Below are positions 1-12,454 of a DNA stretch of 64,000 bases, piece by piece. The stretch covers positions 1,676,001 to 1,740,000 of the forward strand of contig NC_045141.1 of the NCBI RefSeq assembly GCF_008831285.2. The letters are read 5' to 3'. Origin of the DNA: Nymphaea colorata. Lineage: Eukaryota; Streptophyta; Magnoliopsida; Nymphaeales; Nymphaeaceae. Under the pieces are notes generated by a model, which was not told the origin of the DNA, made no database searches, and saw only the letters and a program-made list of their open reading frames with translations. Each line of letters starts with the position of its first letter. The stretch's first letter is position 1. The position numbers and the translations under genes are program-made.

Positions 1-156
1 GCTATGTGCGATGTTTTCTTTTTTTTGTTTGATTTTGGGATTTGGGGATTTTGCCGTTTTGGGTGTATAACCGATTTGGGGATTTTGCCTTCGCTGTTGT
101 TCATGATGCTAGACAATGATGAATACGTGATATCTAGATGGCATTAACATATAATA

Positions 157-330
157 TACCATTCATGAATGTTCCTGTTCACTGTTCACTATTCACTTCA
201 GCCTTCGCTATTGTTCATGTTTCTTTTAGTTTTAGGCTTTAACGAACTGCTTCTGTTCCTGTTCACTATTCAATCTGGCAGTACTATCATTTACCATTCT
301 TGAATGTTCCTGTTCACTATTCAGCCTTCG
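157..330. repeat. Short direct repeats in hAT-1 5' region
   Basis: The motif TGTTCCTGTTCACTATTCA and close variants occur near 170, 254 and 305. The flank TACCATTC-TGAATG occurs near 158 and 291, and CAGCCTTCG near 199 and 322. Another motif, GATTTGGGGATTTTGCC, occurs twice in 38-87. Clustered short repeats near an end are typical of hAT transposase-binding subterminal regions. That role is inferred here. Confidence 0.55.
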
Positions 331-464
331 TTCTGCTTCTGAATCTTTGAAGTTTTGTGACTGCAGTGCATGTTTATACTTTGTCAGTTTGTTGTATTGT
401 TTTATTTCATAAATTTTATGTTCATTATACGTTTTTTCCATTTTTTTATTATGTTTAATCTAGT

Positions 465-2728
465 ATGGCGAGCAAAGGAAAAACAGTGTCTCAGTCTCAA
501 GACTCTCAACCTACAAGTTGTGGTTCTGGATCAGCTACACCTCAGCCACCATTATGGTCATACGTGAATCTAATGGGGAAACCTCCTGGAGGCGGTGGAA
601 ATGCTTTTTTTAGGTGTAATTTTTGTGAGGGACAGTTTAATGGATCATATACAAGAGTGAAAGCACATCTATTAAAAATCAGTCAAAAAGGAATTCAACC
701 ATGTAAGAAAATCACTAACGAGACTTTGGCTCAGTTGAAGAAAGAACAAAAAGCCTTTGAGAATAAGAAAAGCACATCATCTGGATCTGGTTTCATTGAC
801 ATTGCTTCAATTTTACATGATGATATTCAGAATCCTACCAAAAAAAGAAAAGTTGTTGATGTTCATCAGAAATCAATTAAGGATTCATTTAGTTTACAAG
901 GACGGCGAGAATTAGATCTAAAAGTGGCGACATTTTTCTATGCTAATTGCATACCATTTAATGTAGCTAGAAGTCCATATTGGAGAGGCTTAGTTACATC
1001 TATTGCAAATTCTAACTTGACTGGGTATGTTCCCCCTAGTTCTGAAAGGCTTCGCACTGTACTGCTAGAACAACAGATGACTCGAGTGAACAAATTGTTA
1101 GAGTCTCAAAAGTTCACTTGGGATCAACACGGAGTTTCTATTGTTTCTGATGGCTGGACAGATTTGCAACGACGCCCTCTTATTAATTTCATTGCAACTT
1201 CAGCAAATGGACCAATTTTCTTGAAAGCAATAGATGCATCTGGTGAATACAAAAGTGCTGAGTATCTGAAAGGATTGTTTATGGAAATAATTGAAGAAGT
1301 GGGGAAAGAAAACGTTGTTCAGCTAATTACAGACAATGCACCTGTATGTAGAGCAGCTGGTATTGCGATAGAAAAGGAGTACCCTCATATCTTTTGGACT
1401 TCTTGTGCAGTTCATAGCTTAAATTTGGCTCTAAAGAGTATATGCAATCCACCAAGTAAAGAGCAAGATCCTCATGCTTATGAATTATGTTCGTGGATTG
1501 AAGACTTGGAAAAGGATGTGAGGAACATCAGAAATTTCATAGTAAATCATCAACATGCACTTTCCATTTATAACAAGCATTCTGATCTAAAATTATTAAG
1601 AGTTGCAGAGACACGTTTTGCATCTCTAATTGTTATGGTCAAAAGGATAAAAAGGGTGAAAAGTGCATTGATCAGTATGGTGACTGATGATGATTGGAGT
1701 TTCTACCGTGCTGATGATGATGACAAAGCTCAAGCAATCAAAGGAATGATTCTTGAAGACAAGTGGTGGGATCAAATCTTTTATTTTCTTGCATTCACAG
1801 AACCGATCTGGGAGATGTTGAGAGTTCTTGATTGTGATAATTCAACGTTGCACTGTGTGTATGAGATGTGGGACACTATGATTGAAAAAATCCAAGAGGT
1901 TATTTTTAAGCATGAAAAAAAAAGTATTGCACTTGAAGATTCAGCATTTTTTGATCATGTGCATAGAATATTGATTGCAAGATGGGATAAAAGTAGCAAT
2001 CCTCTTCAATGCATGGCACATACATTAAATCCTAAATATTATGGAAAAAAGTGGCTTACAGGGGGTGTTGGAAGAACCCCACCACATCTGGATCTAGAAT
2101 TATCAACAAACAGAGTAGCATGTATTAATAGGATTTTCATTGATGTACATCAAAATCGCCGAGCTAATGATGAGTTTGAAAGGTTTTCTACTGGAATTGG
2201 AGAAGATGTAGGTGCAACTGTAGACAAAGATAATTATCCATCTTTATCTTGGTGGATTAAACATGGAACTGCTTATCCTACTCTTCAATACCTTGCTTTC
2301 AGATTGCTAGTTCAACCTGCTACATCTTCATGCTGTGAGAGAAATTGGAGTACATATTCACAAATCCACACTATAAAACGAAATAATCTCACAAGCAAAC
2401 GTGCAGAAAATCTGGTTTATGTGCATTCTAACCTTCGGCTTCTATCACGGAACAAAGAAGAATATAGGTAAATTAAGTATATGATTTATTGATTTAGATG
2501 TTTCTCTTCTTATTCGCTAACATCATAATAATTACAATTTTTTTGTCTTGTAGGGAAGGAGAAACTAAATATTGGGACGTGAATGTTGAGGACTTTAACT
2601 TAGAACAAGAGAATGAACTTGAAGTTGTTAATTCAAGATTCGAAGAACCTTGCATTCCCTCAACATCTTCTATTGTGGAAGAAGAGGAGATTGGGGAGAA
2701 CGATGATTTGGGCATTGATGATGACTAG
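465..2728 (+). CDS. hAT-family transposase, BED zinc finger and DUF659 (two coding exons)
   Basis: This is the transposase of hAT-1. Exon 1 is 465-2467, a GT-AG intron covers 2468-2553, and exon 2 is 2554-2728; the split AGG codon keeps the frame. The product has about 725 residues. A BED-type finger (C51, C54, H68) is followed by a basic segment near residue 125 (KKRK) that could be a nuclear signal. The DUF659 RNase H-like core has SDGWTD near residue 227 and ITDNA near 288. The hAT dimerisation domain has CCERNWS near residue 625. Asp, Asp and the Glu in CCERNW fit the catalytic triad. Exon 2 adds an acidic Asp/Glu-rich tail. The ATG at 465 follows a splice-acceptor-like TCTAG at 459-463, so the leader may also be spliced. 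No internal stop is present, so it is probably functional. Copy K at 26465-34236 is a decayed relative. Confidence 0.85.
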
Positions 2729-2887
2729 AATGATGATGAACAATGTTTTGTGATGATTGATGAACAATGCTTTGTAACTTTCTTTGAGACTTTCTTGCTT
2801 ATGTCTTAGCAGTTATCACTTTTGAGATTGGTGATGAACAATGTTGTGTTTGAGACTTTCTTTATTATCATTTTTAATTTTTTTGAA

Positions 2888-2992
2888 TATAATATTCGCC
2901 GTATCCGCGTATCCTAAAATTTTGAAAATGCCGTGTCCCCGTACCCGTACCCGTATCCATAGGATACCCGTACCCGTATCCGTGTGACATAG
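2888..2992 (+). repeat. hAT-1 3' terminal region, CCGTAYCC repeats and CATAG terminus
   Basis: The stretch holds a CCTAAAATTTTGAAAATGCCGTG segment followed by tandem CCGTACCC/CCGTATCC units and ends CCGTGTGACATAG. The same order (CCTAAA, T-rich TTGAAAA, GC-GTG, GTACC units, ACATAG) reappears at 12475-12537, and weaker versions occur near 23720-23781, 51965-52010 and 55250-55340. Confidence 0.7.
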
Positions 2993-3145
2993 GTGGGAAC
3001 AAATATTTTATCCCTTGCTCCTCCAAACAACAAAATTCCCCTCCAAGTAGACGCAGTATCCTGAAGTAGATCTTCTAGTATCAACACAGTCTGCATCTGA
3101 ATACTCTTCAATCTCAATAGGCCCTTGTTTCACATATAGAAGCCG
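2993..3145 (-). pseudogene. Copia RNase H fragment
   Basis: Read on the minus strand, this gives a degenerate piece of a Ty1/copia RNase H, including the [11 protein letters not shown]-type and VVWRSK motifs. It aligns with 46985-47165 inside intact copia E but has lost about ten bases and its reading frame. It is the target into which hAT-1 jumped. The other half of the copia gene would lie left of hAT-1, outside the window. Confidence 0.7.
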
Positions 3146-3689
3146 AATGGGAGAGAAGAGAGAAACTCTTTTATATTAACCCGATTCTCTTTTAAATAGA
3201 AATTAGGGGCCTGCAAAAATAATTACATGCAAGTTCACAAAATAAAGAAAAACATTAAAAGGTACTGCATCTTTCTAAAATTCTAATAACTACCCATATC
3301 AACTTTATTGTTTCTCTCAACAGATGGCAAAGTAGAAGAGGTAGTGGTGACATTGTGAGTGGGCTGCAACCCTGCCACCCTGATGTACCTAGTGCACATC
3401 CATGGCCACTTCCAAAAAGATGAAATCATGGCCTTGCATGAGGAGAAAAGGAACTAAAACCTTTCCCAGTGTAAGTGGAAAGACCCTTTAAAGTCATCTT
3501 AGACTATAGGAGGCCTGTGAATCCTCAATCGATGGTAACAATTAAGTACATTACACATAGTATTCTGGTCTCAGTCCATTGAATGTTTTATTGACTTTAT
3601 TTTTATCTAATATTTAATATCCAAAAACTGCTAACTGGTCTAAAATGAAAGAGATTTGGTTAAGTTATTCCATGATAGACATAGAAGCC

Positions 3690-3960
3690 TCACAGATAAT
3701 ATGTACTTCTAGCTGAAGATATGAGATTCTGGAATCTGAATCTGAGAACAAGTCTTCACTAGTCTATCCCATAAGTCCTGTGCTGAACAGCCATCTAGAA
3801 TCCTAACCAATACCTTGTGAGAAAAAGTGGATGTGATCAAAGCCACAGCTGCTTGTTCGCATTTTATGCAAGATTCATACTTAGGATTAAGTACCTGTAC
3901 CTGTCAGAGAAGGACTTGCTGCATCTCCTTCCTCAACTTTTTGCATGATATATTTTGAGG
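3690..3960 (-). pseudogene. LTR-retrotransposon gag remnant
   Basis: The minus strand of about 3715-3890 reads as a copia-like gag segment (PKYESCIKCEQAAVALITST, then a DLWDRLVKTCSQIQ stretch) without long flanking frames. This pattern, a Trp/Cys-rich helix followed by an ALxxWxxLxxxxSS-like motif, is typical of the UBN2 gag domain. It lies downstream, on the minus strand, of the primer-site remnant at 5008-5019, so both probably belong to one decayed element. Confidence 0.5.
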
Positions 3961-5007
3961 GGACTGTAATGGATTCTCCATGCAGGTGTCTAAAGAGACC
4001 TTAACTCTTAATCAAAAGGAGAATTTGTCTTTTCCAGGTTTGTGATTTGGAAGTGGTGAGCTTTTTATAGACAAGCTAGCCGAAGAATTTGGAAGAAATG
4101 TCAGATGTAAAAGGCCATGGAAAATGGTTTAGCAACACAAACTATAACAGCAATACATGTCTTTGGTGCAAAACGAAAACGTCTTGTTTTTTGCCCTCCT
4201 TTTTTCTGTACCCTTTTCTGCTACATTTGTTTTTTTGATATTTTTGGGTGCCTTCTTAAAGATGGAAACAGAAGTGGCAAGATGTGCTGTTATGAACCAA
4301 AGAAAGAGGAAAAAGGAGCCAAAATAAAAGCCATGGCAGATTTCTTAAAGGGTAAAGAAATTAAAACTAATGAGCAGCAATACGGGACTCTACGGGAGGA
4401 ATCTGAAAAGAAAGAGCCAGTTGCAGACTCCAGAATAAAACACACACAAAAAAAGTTCTCAACACAGAAAATTGAGCAACTTAGAATAAAGTGGAAACTG
4501 CAATGAGACAGAAGTAAAGAACAATGAACAGGATAGAAGACATTGAGCAGAAAACAAAAAATAAAAGCTGCAGAGAACAAATCTGAAAAGCAGTAACCAA
4601 ATCAGAGGACATTGAGGAGAACAGGAGAAAAGCAATGGCTATAAGTGGCGGTGAATGAAAACCGAAAGTAAACTGAACATAGATAATGATGCTGATCAGA
4701 AACCGGGGTCTTTAATGGATGTTGATCTCTGAGTAGAATAAAGAATGGAATGTTAAGAGTGAAGAGCAATAATGAATAAAACAAGAACCAGATAAACAGA
4801 AGGAGATATGGTAGAAAAAGATTGACTTGAGAAATTATGGCATGAATAAGAAGGCAGAACTGAACACAGATATTAAGAGAAAATGCAGGGATCAAAGAAC
4901 CTAAGATGGGAAATGGACAAGAAGAAGAAGAGAAAAAACATATTCAAGTAGTCGGATTTCTTGGGACACATCTTTTTGGAATGCATACCGCTGCCTAATA
5001 TTGGATG

Positions 5008-5260
5008 GCTCTGATACTATGTAAGGAATCTCCAAAATCTGATCAGCAAGAAGAAATATGGGGAGAGGAAAGACATGCAGTAAAGTGTTGCATGTTCCCA
5101 AGGTGGAGACTGTGACACCAGAATATACATAGTGATGACCTAATGAAACAAAGGCAAGCATGCCCTTATACATCCCCACATCGAAAACCAATATAACAAA
5201 CAACAAAGAATGTTTAAAACAAATTGGATAAATACACGTAACAATTATCACCAAAACACT
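5008..5260 (-). mobile_element. Decayed LTR with primer-binding site
   Basis: GGCTCTGATACTA at 5007-5019 is a near match to the complement of the initiator-Met primer site (GGCTCTGATACCA in copia G and E). It is followed at 5020 by TG, as at the end of an LTR on the minus strand. The far end of this LTR was not found, so 5260 is only approximate. The stretch 4100-5000 between it and the gag remnant is purine-rich leader-like sequence without a coding frame I trust. Confidence 0.45.
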
Positions 5261-5527
5261 GAAAACATGAGTCTGGTTGATCTTTTAAAAAGCACAAGGC
5301 ATGATTACATGAGATCCTTAAAGCAGTGGTGCATGATAATGTTTCTTACTGTACGGAGAAAAGTAATCTTTACCTTCTATTGACAAAGGTAGATGAATCT
5401 CATTTTGTAGGCCCATTTTTTTTCAGTTGTTACTCCATTCTGAACTCATAGTGTCAGTGGGAAATTCCTAGGCCAAATTAGAGTAATCTTTTCTTGAGAT
5501 TTGTCTTAGTTTGCATCTTCTTTGCAG

Positions 5528-5689
5528 GGGCTGTATTGTTCTTTGAGGCAGATGCTTGAAGAGGGTTTTTTTCATGCTGATCCACATCCTGGGAATCTTG
5601 TTGCAACAAGTGATGGATCTTTGGCATACTTTGACTTTGGTATGATGGGGGATCTTCCTCGACATTATCGAGTAGGACTCATTCAAATG
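5528..5689 (+). CDS. ABC1K exon with catalytic HADPHPGN and DFG motifs
   Basis: The exon is 162 bp (54 codons), preceded by the acceptor TCTTTGCAG at 5519-5527 and followed by a GTTAGC donor at 5690. It reads [20 protein letters not shown] and continues to [21 protein letters not shown]. The catalytic Asp, the Asn of PGN and the DFG Asp are all present, so the kinase core is not damaged here. Confidence 0.9.
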
Positions 5690-7452
5690 GTTAGCTCACT
5701 TATATACCTTTACTTTTCTCCAGAAAAGTTACACTTGGTTATGAATATTCTGCTTTGGCAAGATTGTGTTTTCATATCATAAAATTATGTGCGTGTAGCC
5801 CAGCTCTTCTCTTTCCCTTTCTTCTAGTGACACTATGCAGATAAGAATGAGCACCAAAGCTGAATGAACCAAATAGGTTCTTTCTTCTCTTTCCCTTTCT
5901 TCTAGTGACACTATGCAGATAGGAATGAGCACCAAAGCTGAATGAACCAAAAGGTTCAAAAGAACCTACTCCTTCAGGCACAATGTGGATAAAGGTACAC
6001 AACAAAAAAAAATGAGGAATACTTTTAATTGAATAAGAAGAACAAGAAGTGATTTACAAGTGCAAACTCCTCTCAATTTATAGCTCATGGCAGCACTAAG
6101 CTAGCCATTGGGTTAGCTCTAAGCGAACTAGCTGTTCGGATCTAGAACAGCTAATTTAGTACAGTTGGTCTGAAAATTAAAAATACAAAATACAAAAAGA
6201 AAAATAGAAATACTAAAAGAAAGAAAAAGATGAGAAAACCATGACAATGCTACCTACACAATGGCCATGATACAGTTGATTATCTTTGTTGCAGTTCACC
6301 ATGATTAGACCATGACTCAATTAGATTTAAAGAATGTTTTCTTTTATGGAGAACTTTTAGAAACTGTCTACGTGCCACAACCACTAGGATTTGAAAGTAT
6401 GGGGACTGTAACTAGGCCTGACATATCTCTTACTGTGAACAAATTAAGTCAATTCAGGGACAAGCCAAGGAAGCTTCATTGGCATGCATCCTTGATGGTT
6501 GTCAAATAATCGAAGTTATTCCTAGTTTAAGTTCTGCTATTCACTAAACGTGAATCTCTGGATGTAATTGCATATTCTAATGCTGATTATGCTGGATCCA
6601 TTGATGACGAGAAGTCCACCATAGACTATTGTATTTTTGTTGGTGGAAATTTGGTTATGTGGAGAAGCAAGAAGTAGGCTGTGGTTGCTAGGCCAAGTGC
6701 TGAGCCTGAGTGTAGGGCGTTGGCTCCAATTGCTGCAGAGATGCAAGTCTATGATTTCATGGCTTGGGATTCAAGTTCCTCGTCCTATGAATGTGACAAT
6801 AAAGTATCAATGTACATAGTACATAATCTAATGTTTTATGAGATAACATAACATATTGAGATTGATTGCCACTATATTCGAGATATGGTTCAGCTTGGAA
6901 ACATCACTACTCTTTATGTTCCAACCTTAGATCAAGTACCTGATGTCTTTACTAAACCTCATCCTATTTCTGGGTTTTTTAAATGCTATAAGAAGTTGAG
7001 TATGATTGACATCTATGCTACAGCTTGAGGGGGAGCATTGGAAAATCAAATCATGTGAGGAGTTATTTGGAATTTTATGTAAGTTGGTTTGATGTTTTTA
7101 TTATTTGGTTATTTGCGAGACTTATATGTAAATATTTCTATCGCCCTAATATCCTTCTTTGAAAAAGGTTATATATATATGTGTCACAAATATCGATATT
7201 TCAAAAACATCATGACATTAATGTTAAAAAGTGGAAAAACAAAAAAAGAGGAAAAATCATGTTTTTTAAAATATCAGCAAAAACAATTTATTGTGTGATC
7301 ATATCGCAATCTTATCTTTTTTTTTTTTCATTTAATTTCTGCAGTGTTTATGAGGTCTTATGTACAATTTTAACTTTTAACATATAAAATTGCATGTGCC
7401 GAATGATTTTTTTAATGAAGGGTATTGTTGAATATTGGAGGAAGAAAGGGAC

Positions 7453-7499
<47 letters not shown>

Positions 7500-10400
7500 C
7501 TTCCTTGTGTCATTCACGTAACCCTAATCTCTTTTAAAAAGAGATTAGGGCGTTGACTACATATTTACAATTTCAGTCCACTAAAATATAAGAAAACAAT
7601 AAGTTGACCCTTGTCTACTTTCTAATATTTCAGAAAGACTCAAATTGACTCTAGAAAACTTTAACACTCCCCCTCAAGCTGGAGCATAGATATCAATCAT
7701 GCTCAGCTTGTTACGTCCTCTTAGAAATCTCCAATGGAAAGAGCTTTAGTAAACATATCAGCTGCTTGATCTTCAGAGGAAACGTGGATCGTGCTAATGA
7801 CTCCTTCTTGGACCAAGTCTCGAACATAATGGCAATCCACTTCAATGTGTTTCGTCCTCTCATGAAAAACAGGGTTATTTGCAATGTAGGTAGCGGCTCT
7901 ATTATCACAATACATCTTCATAGGAAGTTTCACTGAAATTCCCAATTCTACAAGCACTGATTTGATCTATGACATTTCAGCCGCCGTTTGAGCCATAGCT
8001 CTATATCCAGACTCGGCACTCGATCTAGCAACCACATTCTGTTTCTTGCTCTTCCAAGAAATAAGATTTCCACCAATGAAGACGCAAAAACTTGTAGTAG
8101 ATCTTCTATCATTTACTGACCCTGCATAATCAGCATCACTATATGCTTCTATGTCCACACATTCTCCTTTTTGAACCATAACCCCTTTCCCGGGGCTGAT
8201 TTCAAGTATTTTGTCACCATTAAAGCAGCCTCCCAATGAACTTTCCGAGGTTTCTCCATGAATTGACAAAGCTTATTTACAGCAAAGCTGATGTCTGGAC
8301 AAGTGATGGTCAAATATAAAAGTTTCCCTATCAGAGATTTGTAAGAACGAGAGTCAAAAGTCTCTGATTCATCATCATGCATATGAATCCGAGGATTCAT
8401 GGGAAGTGTAGCAGGTTTGGCTCCCAATAACCCTGTTTCCTGTAGAAGATCAAGAGCATATTTCCTTTGAGACATCACAATCCCTTTACTACTACGAGCC
8501 ACTTCAATACCAAGGAAATATCGAAGTTGACCAAGATCTTTTGTGACAAAGTGTTTTTGTAAGAACTCCTTTATCCGAGCTATCTCTTGAATATTTTCTC
8601 CAGTGAGAACAATATCATCAACATATACAATCAATATCACTATACCAGAAGTCCATCGCTTGATAAACAACGAGTGATCAAGCTGGGATCTTCAAAAGCC
8701 ACATTTAGAGACAACCTCACTTAGCTTATGGAACCATGCACGGGGACTTTGTTTAAGTCCATAGATAGCCTTTTTGAGTTTGCATACCTTGGAACACTCT
8801 CCCTGTCGTTCAAAACCAGGTGGTTGTTGCATATAGACTGTTTCAGAGAGATCACCATATGGAAATGCATTTTTCACATCAAGCTGAAAAAGAGGCTAAT
8901 CCTGCTGAACTGCGAGAGATATAATTAGGCGAATAGTACCAAACTGTGCCACAGGCGAGAACGTCTCGAAGAAGTCCACCCCATAAGTCTGTGTATAGCC
9001 TTTAGCCACAAGATGAGCTTTGAATCGCTCTACAGACCCACCAGAATGATATTTGATGGTGAATACCCATTTGGAGCCAACAACATCACAATTCAACGGT
9101 AGGTCCACCAAGTCCCAAGTCTCCGTAGAAAGAAAAGCTTAGCTTCCATTTCTTCCTGCATAGCATGCTTCCATCGTGAATCTAATAAGGCTTGGTGGTG
9201 AGAGGTCAGAATAGTATGACTAGCCATAGCTCGATCAAACTACACCAAACTTGTGCTCAAATGGTCCATAGAAACTGAGTTAGAAATCGGATGTCTTGTG
9301 CACTGTCGCTGGCCCTTGCGAATAGCAATAGGTAGATCATCTGCAGAATAGTCATCATTTCTTCCTGAGTCAGTCTTATCATTAGAACTTACCTCATGAG
9401 AAGACGTTGGTGGGCGGTTAGGAGAGGGACCTTGACGTCGGGTATAGACTATTGGAGGATCAAGAAAATGATCACCTGATAATGGTGGAGAGGGCGGGAT
9501 CGACTCAAGTGATATTGGGGGAATAGGAAGAGGAACAGACATTGGAAGCTCAGACACAGTGGTACTTGGAGCAGAAAAATAAGGACGAGACTCAAAGAAT
9601 GTAACATCTGCACTGACGATCTCTTTCTTGGTATGATGATCAAAACATCGATAGCCTTTTTGATTGGTAGAATATCCAATGAACACACATTTGACAGCTT
9701 GGGCAGCAAGTTTGTTTTTGTTTGGGCCCAAGATGTGTGCAAAACAAGTGCATCCAAATACTTTAGGAGGTATATGAAATAATGGTCGATCTGGATATAG
9801 TATTTGAATGGGGATGCGTTCTTGGATGACAGACGAGGGCAATTTGTTGGTGAGATAACATGCGGTAAGAATAGCATCACCGCAAAAATAGGCAGACATA
9901 TGAGTATGCAACATGAGGGTACGGGCGACATTTAGAAGTTGTCGATGTTTGCGTTCAGCAACACCATTTTGTTGGGATGTGTGAGGACATGTATATTGTG
10001 GTCGGATCCCATGATTGGCATAAAATTGGAGTAGAATTGAAGATTTAAATTCAAGAGCATTATCAGTGCGAATATTTTTGACAATAACACCAAACTGAGT
10101 TTTTATTTCATTGACAAATTTCTGAAGAATATAGATGACTTCAGACCTGTCCCGTAACAAAAATACCCAACTGACTCTAGTAAAATCATCAACCAAAACA
10201 AGGTAATACCAGAAACGTGAACGACAGGAAAAACGATTTGGACCCCAAACATCAACATGCAGAAGATCAAAGGGACTTTGACTCGATGGACTCTGACTTG
10301 AAGGGAAACTACTACGTGTATGCTTGCCTAACTGGCATGCATCACATAAAAATGACTCTGACACAGGAATATCTGGAAAAATGCGATGAAGCTTGGACAC

Positions 10401-12379
10401 AGACGGATGACCCAGTCTGAGATGCCACTGCAAAGAAGAAGGCTTTGACATGAAAGAGGATGCAACAACATCTACAGGGACAGAGAGAAAATAGAGCCTC
10501 TCTTGTTCATGGCCGCCACCAATCATCTTCCCAGTTTGTAAGTCCTGAAAAGAATATAAACCAGGATAAAAAATGACTCTACACTATAAATCTCTAGCCA
10601 ATTGCTTAACAGATAACAGGTTAACAGGAAATGGAGGAGCATATAGCACATGTGTAATGGTCCCAAAAGGTGTGAGATAGATATCACCGCTGCCCAGAAT
10701 AGGGGACAACTTGCCATCAGCCAACCTGACGTGTTGTGGTGTAGTGAACCTGGTAAACGATAAAAACATTTGTGGCTAATCACAACAATGCCTGGATGCT
10801 CCTGAGTCAATCATCCATATCATACCTGGGTCACTGGTAGGGGCACCAATAGAGAGAACTGAGTCTATAACAGCTGTGCTGGTTGAGGCAAGAGTAGACC
10901 TCCTAGCAAGAACCAGATCATATTCTTCCTTGCTTAAGTTGAGATAATACGATGGAGGTATAGGAGAACAGGTAGGAGACTCAACCATAGCATATGTAGA
11001 CTGTGACGAAGTTGCAGTAGATGAAGAAGACCCTTCTGACCTACTGCCGTCAGCCATAAAAAAAATTGCACTCGAACGCGCAGACCACAACCAAATGATG
11101 TGCAGCAGGTTGAACACAAACACAAAAATAGCAGACTTAGCCTGTGGGAATCCACCAAGCACCACACGACTAGACAGATCTGAACGTCCAAGAACTTCTT
11201 CCACGGCAACAAAGGTCATATCTGATGGCTGAAACTTCTTCACCCAACGACAAAAGACTGCTGCTACTCGATTAGCAGCAGTTAACACCTCACAAAGCCT
11301 CACTTTACTGATTTCACATTCACGATTTGCAGATATTTCTCCTCAAGTCAAACTGCATCTTCAACCAGCAAGATGACTCTACCCACAACAACTTCTCACG
11401 TCACACTGTACCCACAACCAGCAGATTAACTCTGCCCCACACGATCTTATGCAGCGACAACAAAAGGGTGGATCTGATATATCACGTCACAAATTGTCTT
11501 CCATGGTAGAAAAAAAATCAGATCTCTTTAGGGCAGATCTGATACATAACGGCATAGGTTTTCTTCCACGGCAGCAGAAAATCAGATTTGATAACTAGAT
11601 CTGAGCGGCATAGATATTCTTCTTCCACGGCAACAAAAACTTAGATCTGATACATCCTGATCAGATCCACCATCTTCTTCCACGGTAGCAACTTCATCAA
11701 CATTTCTCCATGTCTTCCACGGGTGCTGATGACGTTTCTACATGTTAAACGTGATTAGCCCCTTTCCACCAAACAATCAACTTGCTTTTTTTGTAAACAG
11801 CAGGAACCCTAGGCGTGAAACCATAGTTTGGAGGAAGAGAAGAGAAATGAGATAAGGAGGGAACCCTAGGCGTGAAACCCTAGATCGCACAGCCCTAGGT
11901 TCGTTGCTCTGATACCATGTTGAATATTGGAGGAAGAAAGGGACGTGAGAGAGAGAGAGAGAGAGGAAACTTTCTTGTGTCATTCACGTAACCCTAATCT
12001 CTTTTAAAAGAGATTAGGGCGTTGACTACATATTTGCAATTTCAGTCCACTAAAATATAAGAAAACAATAAGTAGACCCTTGTCTACTTTCTAATATTTC
12101 AGAAAGACTCAAATTGACTCTAGAAAACTTTAACAGGTATATTGTATTAAAAGTTAAGAACTATGTCACATGGGTGCTCCTAAATGGCTGCTGCACCCAT
12201 ATCGCACCTATGTTGATGCTGGTGCTTCTTTGACGCAGCAGGTCTAGTGCGGTCAATTGAATCGGGTTAAAACTGACAATTTTAAATGCTCACTTGACTA
12301 AACTAGCTCTAACACAAAAAGTTTATATGTAAATATAAATGAATAAGACTACTAAACAGTTAAATAACTATATAACAAA

Positions 12380-12454
<75 letters not shown>

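Larger units (their letters stand above)
1..2992 (+). mobile_element. hAT DNA transposon (hAT-1), left end outside window
   Basis: The element carries a complete BED-finger hAT transposase gene at 465-2728. Its right end is placed at 2992, where the sequence reads GTGTGACATAG, the complement of a CTATGTCACAC-type terminus. The preceding 100 bases are built from short CCGTACCC/CCGTATCC repeats, as is usual inside hAT ends. At 2993 the sequence changes abruptly into copia RNase H homology, so the junction is sharp. The first eight bases after it, GTGGGAAC, would be one copy of the 8-bp target duplication. The left terminus is not recognisable, so I infer it lies left of base 1. Confidence 0.8.
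7426..12135 (-). mobile_element. Ty1/copia element A, complete with LTRs and TSD
   Basis: LTRs TG...CA lie at 7426-7666 and 11918-12135. Perfect 5-bp target duplications GGTAT flank the element at 7421-7425 and 12136-12140. The primer site complement GGCTCTGATACCA-like sequence abuts the right LTR, and the polypurine complement CTCCCCCTCAAGC abuts the left LTR, so transcription is on the minus strand, antisense to the kinase gene. The coding region is defective. Confidence 0.93.

Noticed and set aside
1-12. CTATGTGCGATG at the window start as the left end of hAT-1
   Set aside because: It shares CTATGT, but the following bases lack the CCGTAY-type subterminal repeats, and no flank can be tested at the window edge.
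4117-5254. Frames of 90-130 codons between hAT-1 and the kinase exon
   Set aside because: No recognisable domain, low-complexity purine- or pyrimidine-rich composition, and overlap on both strands; better seen as leader of a decayed LTR element.
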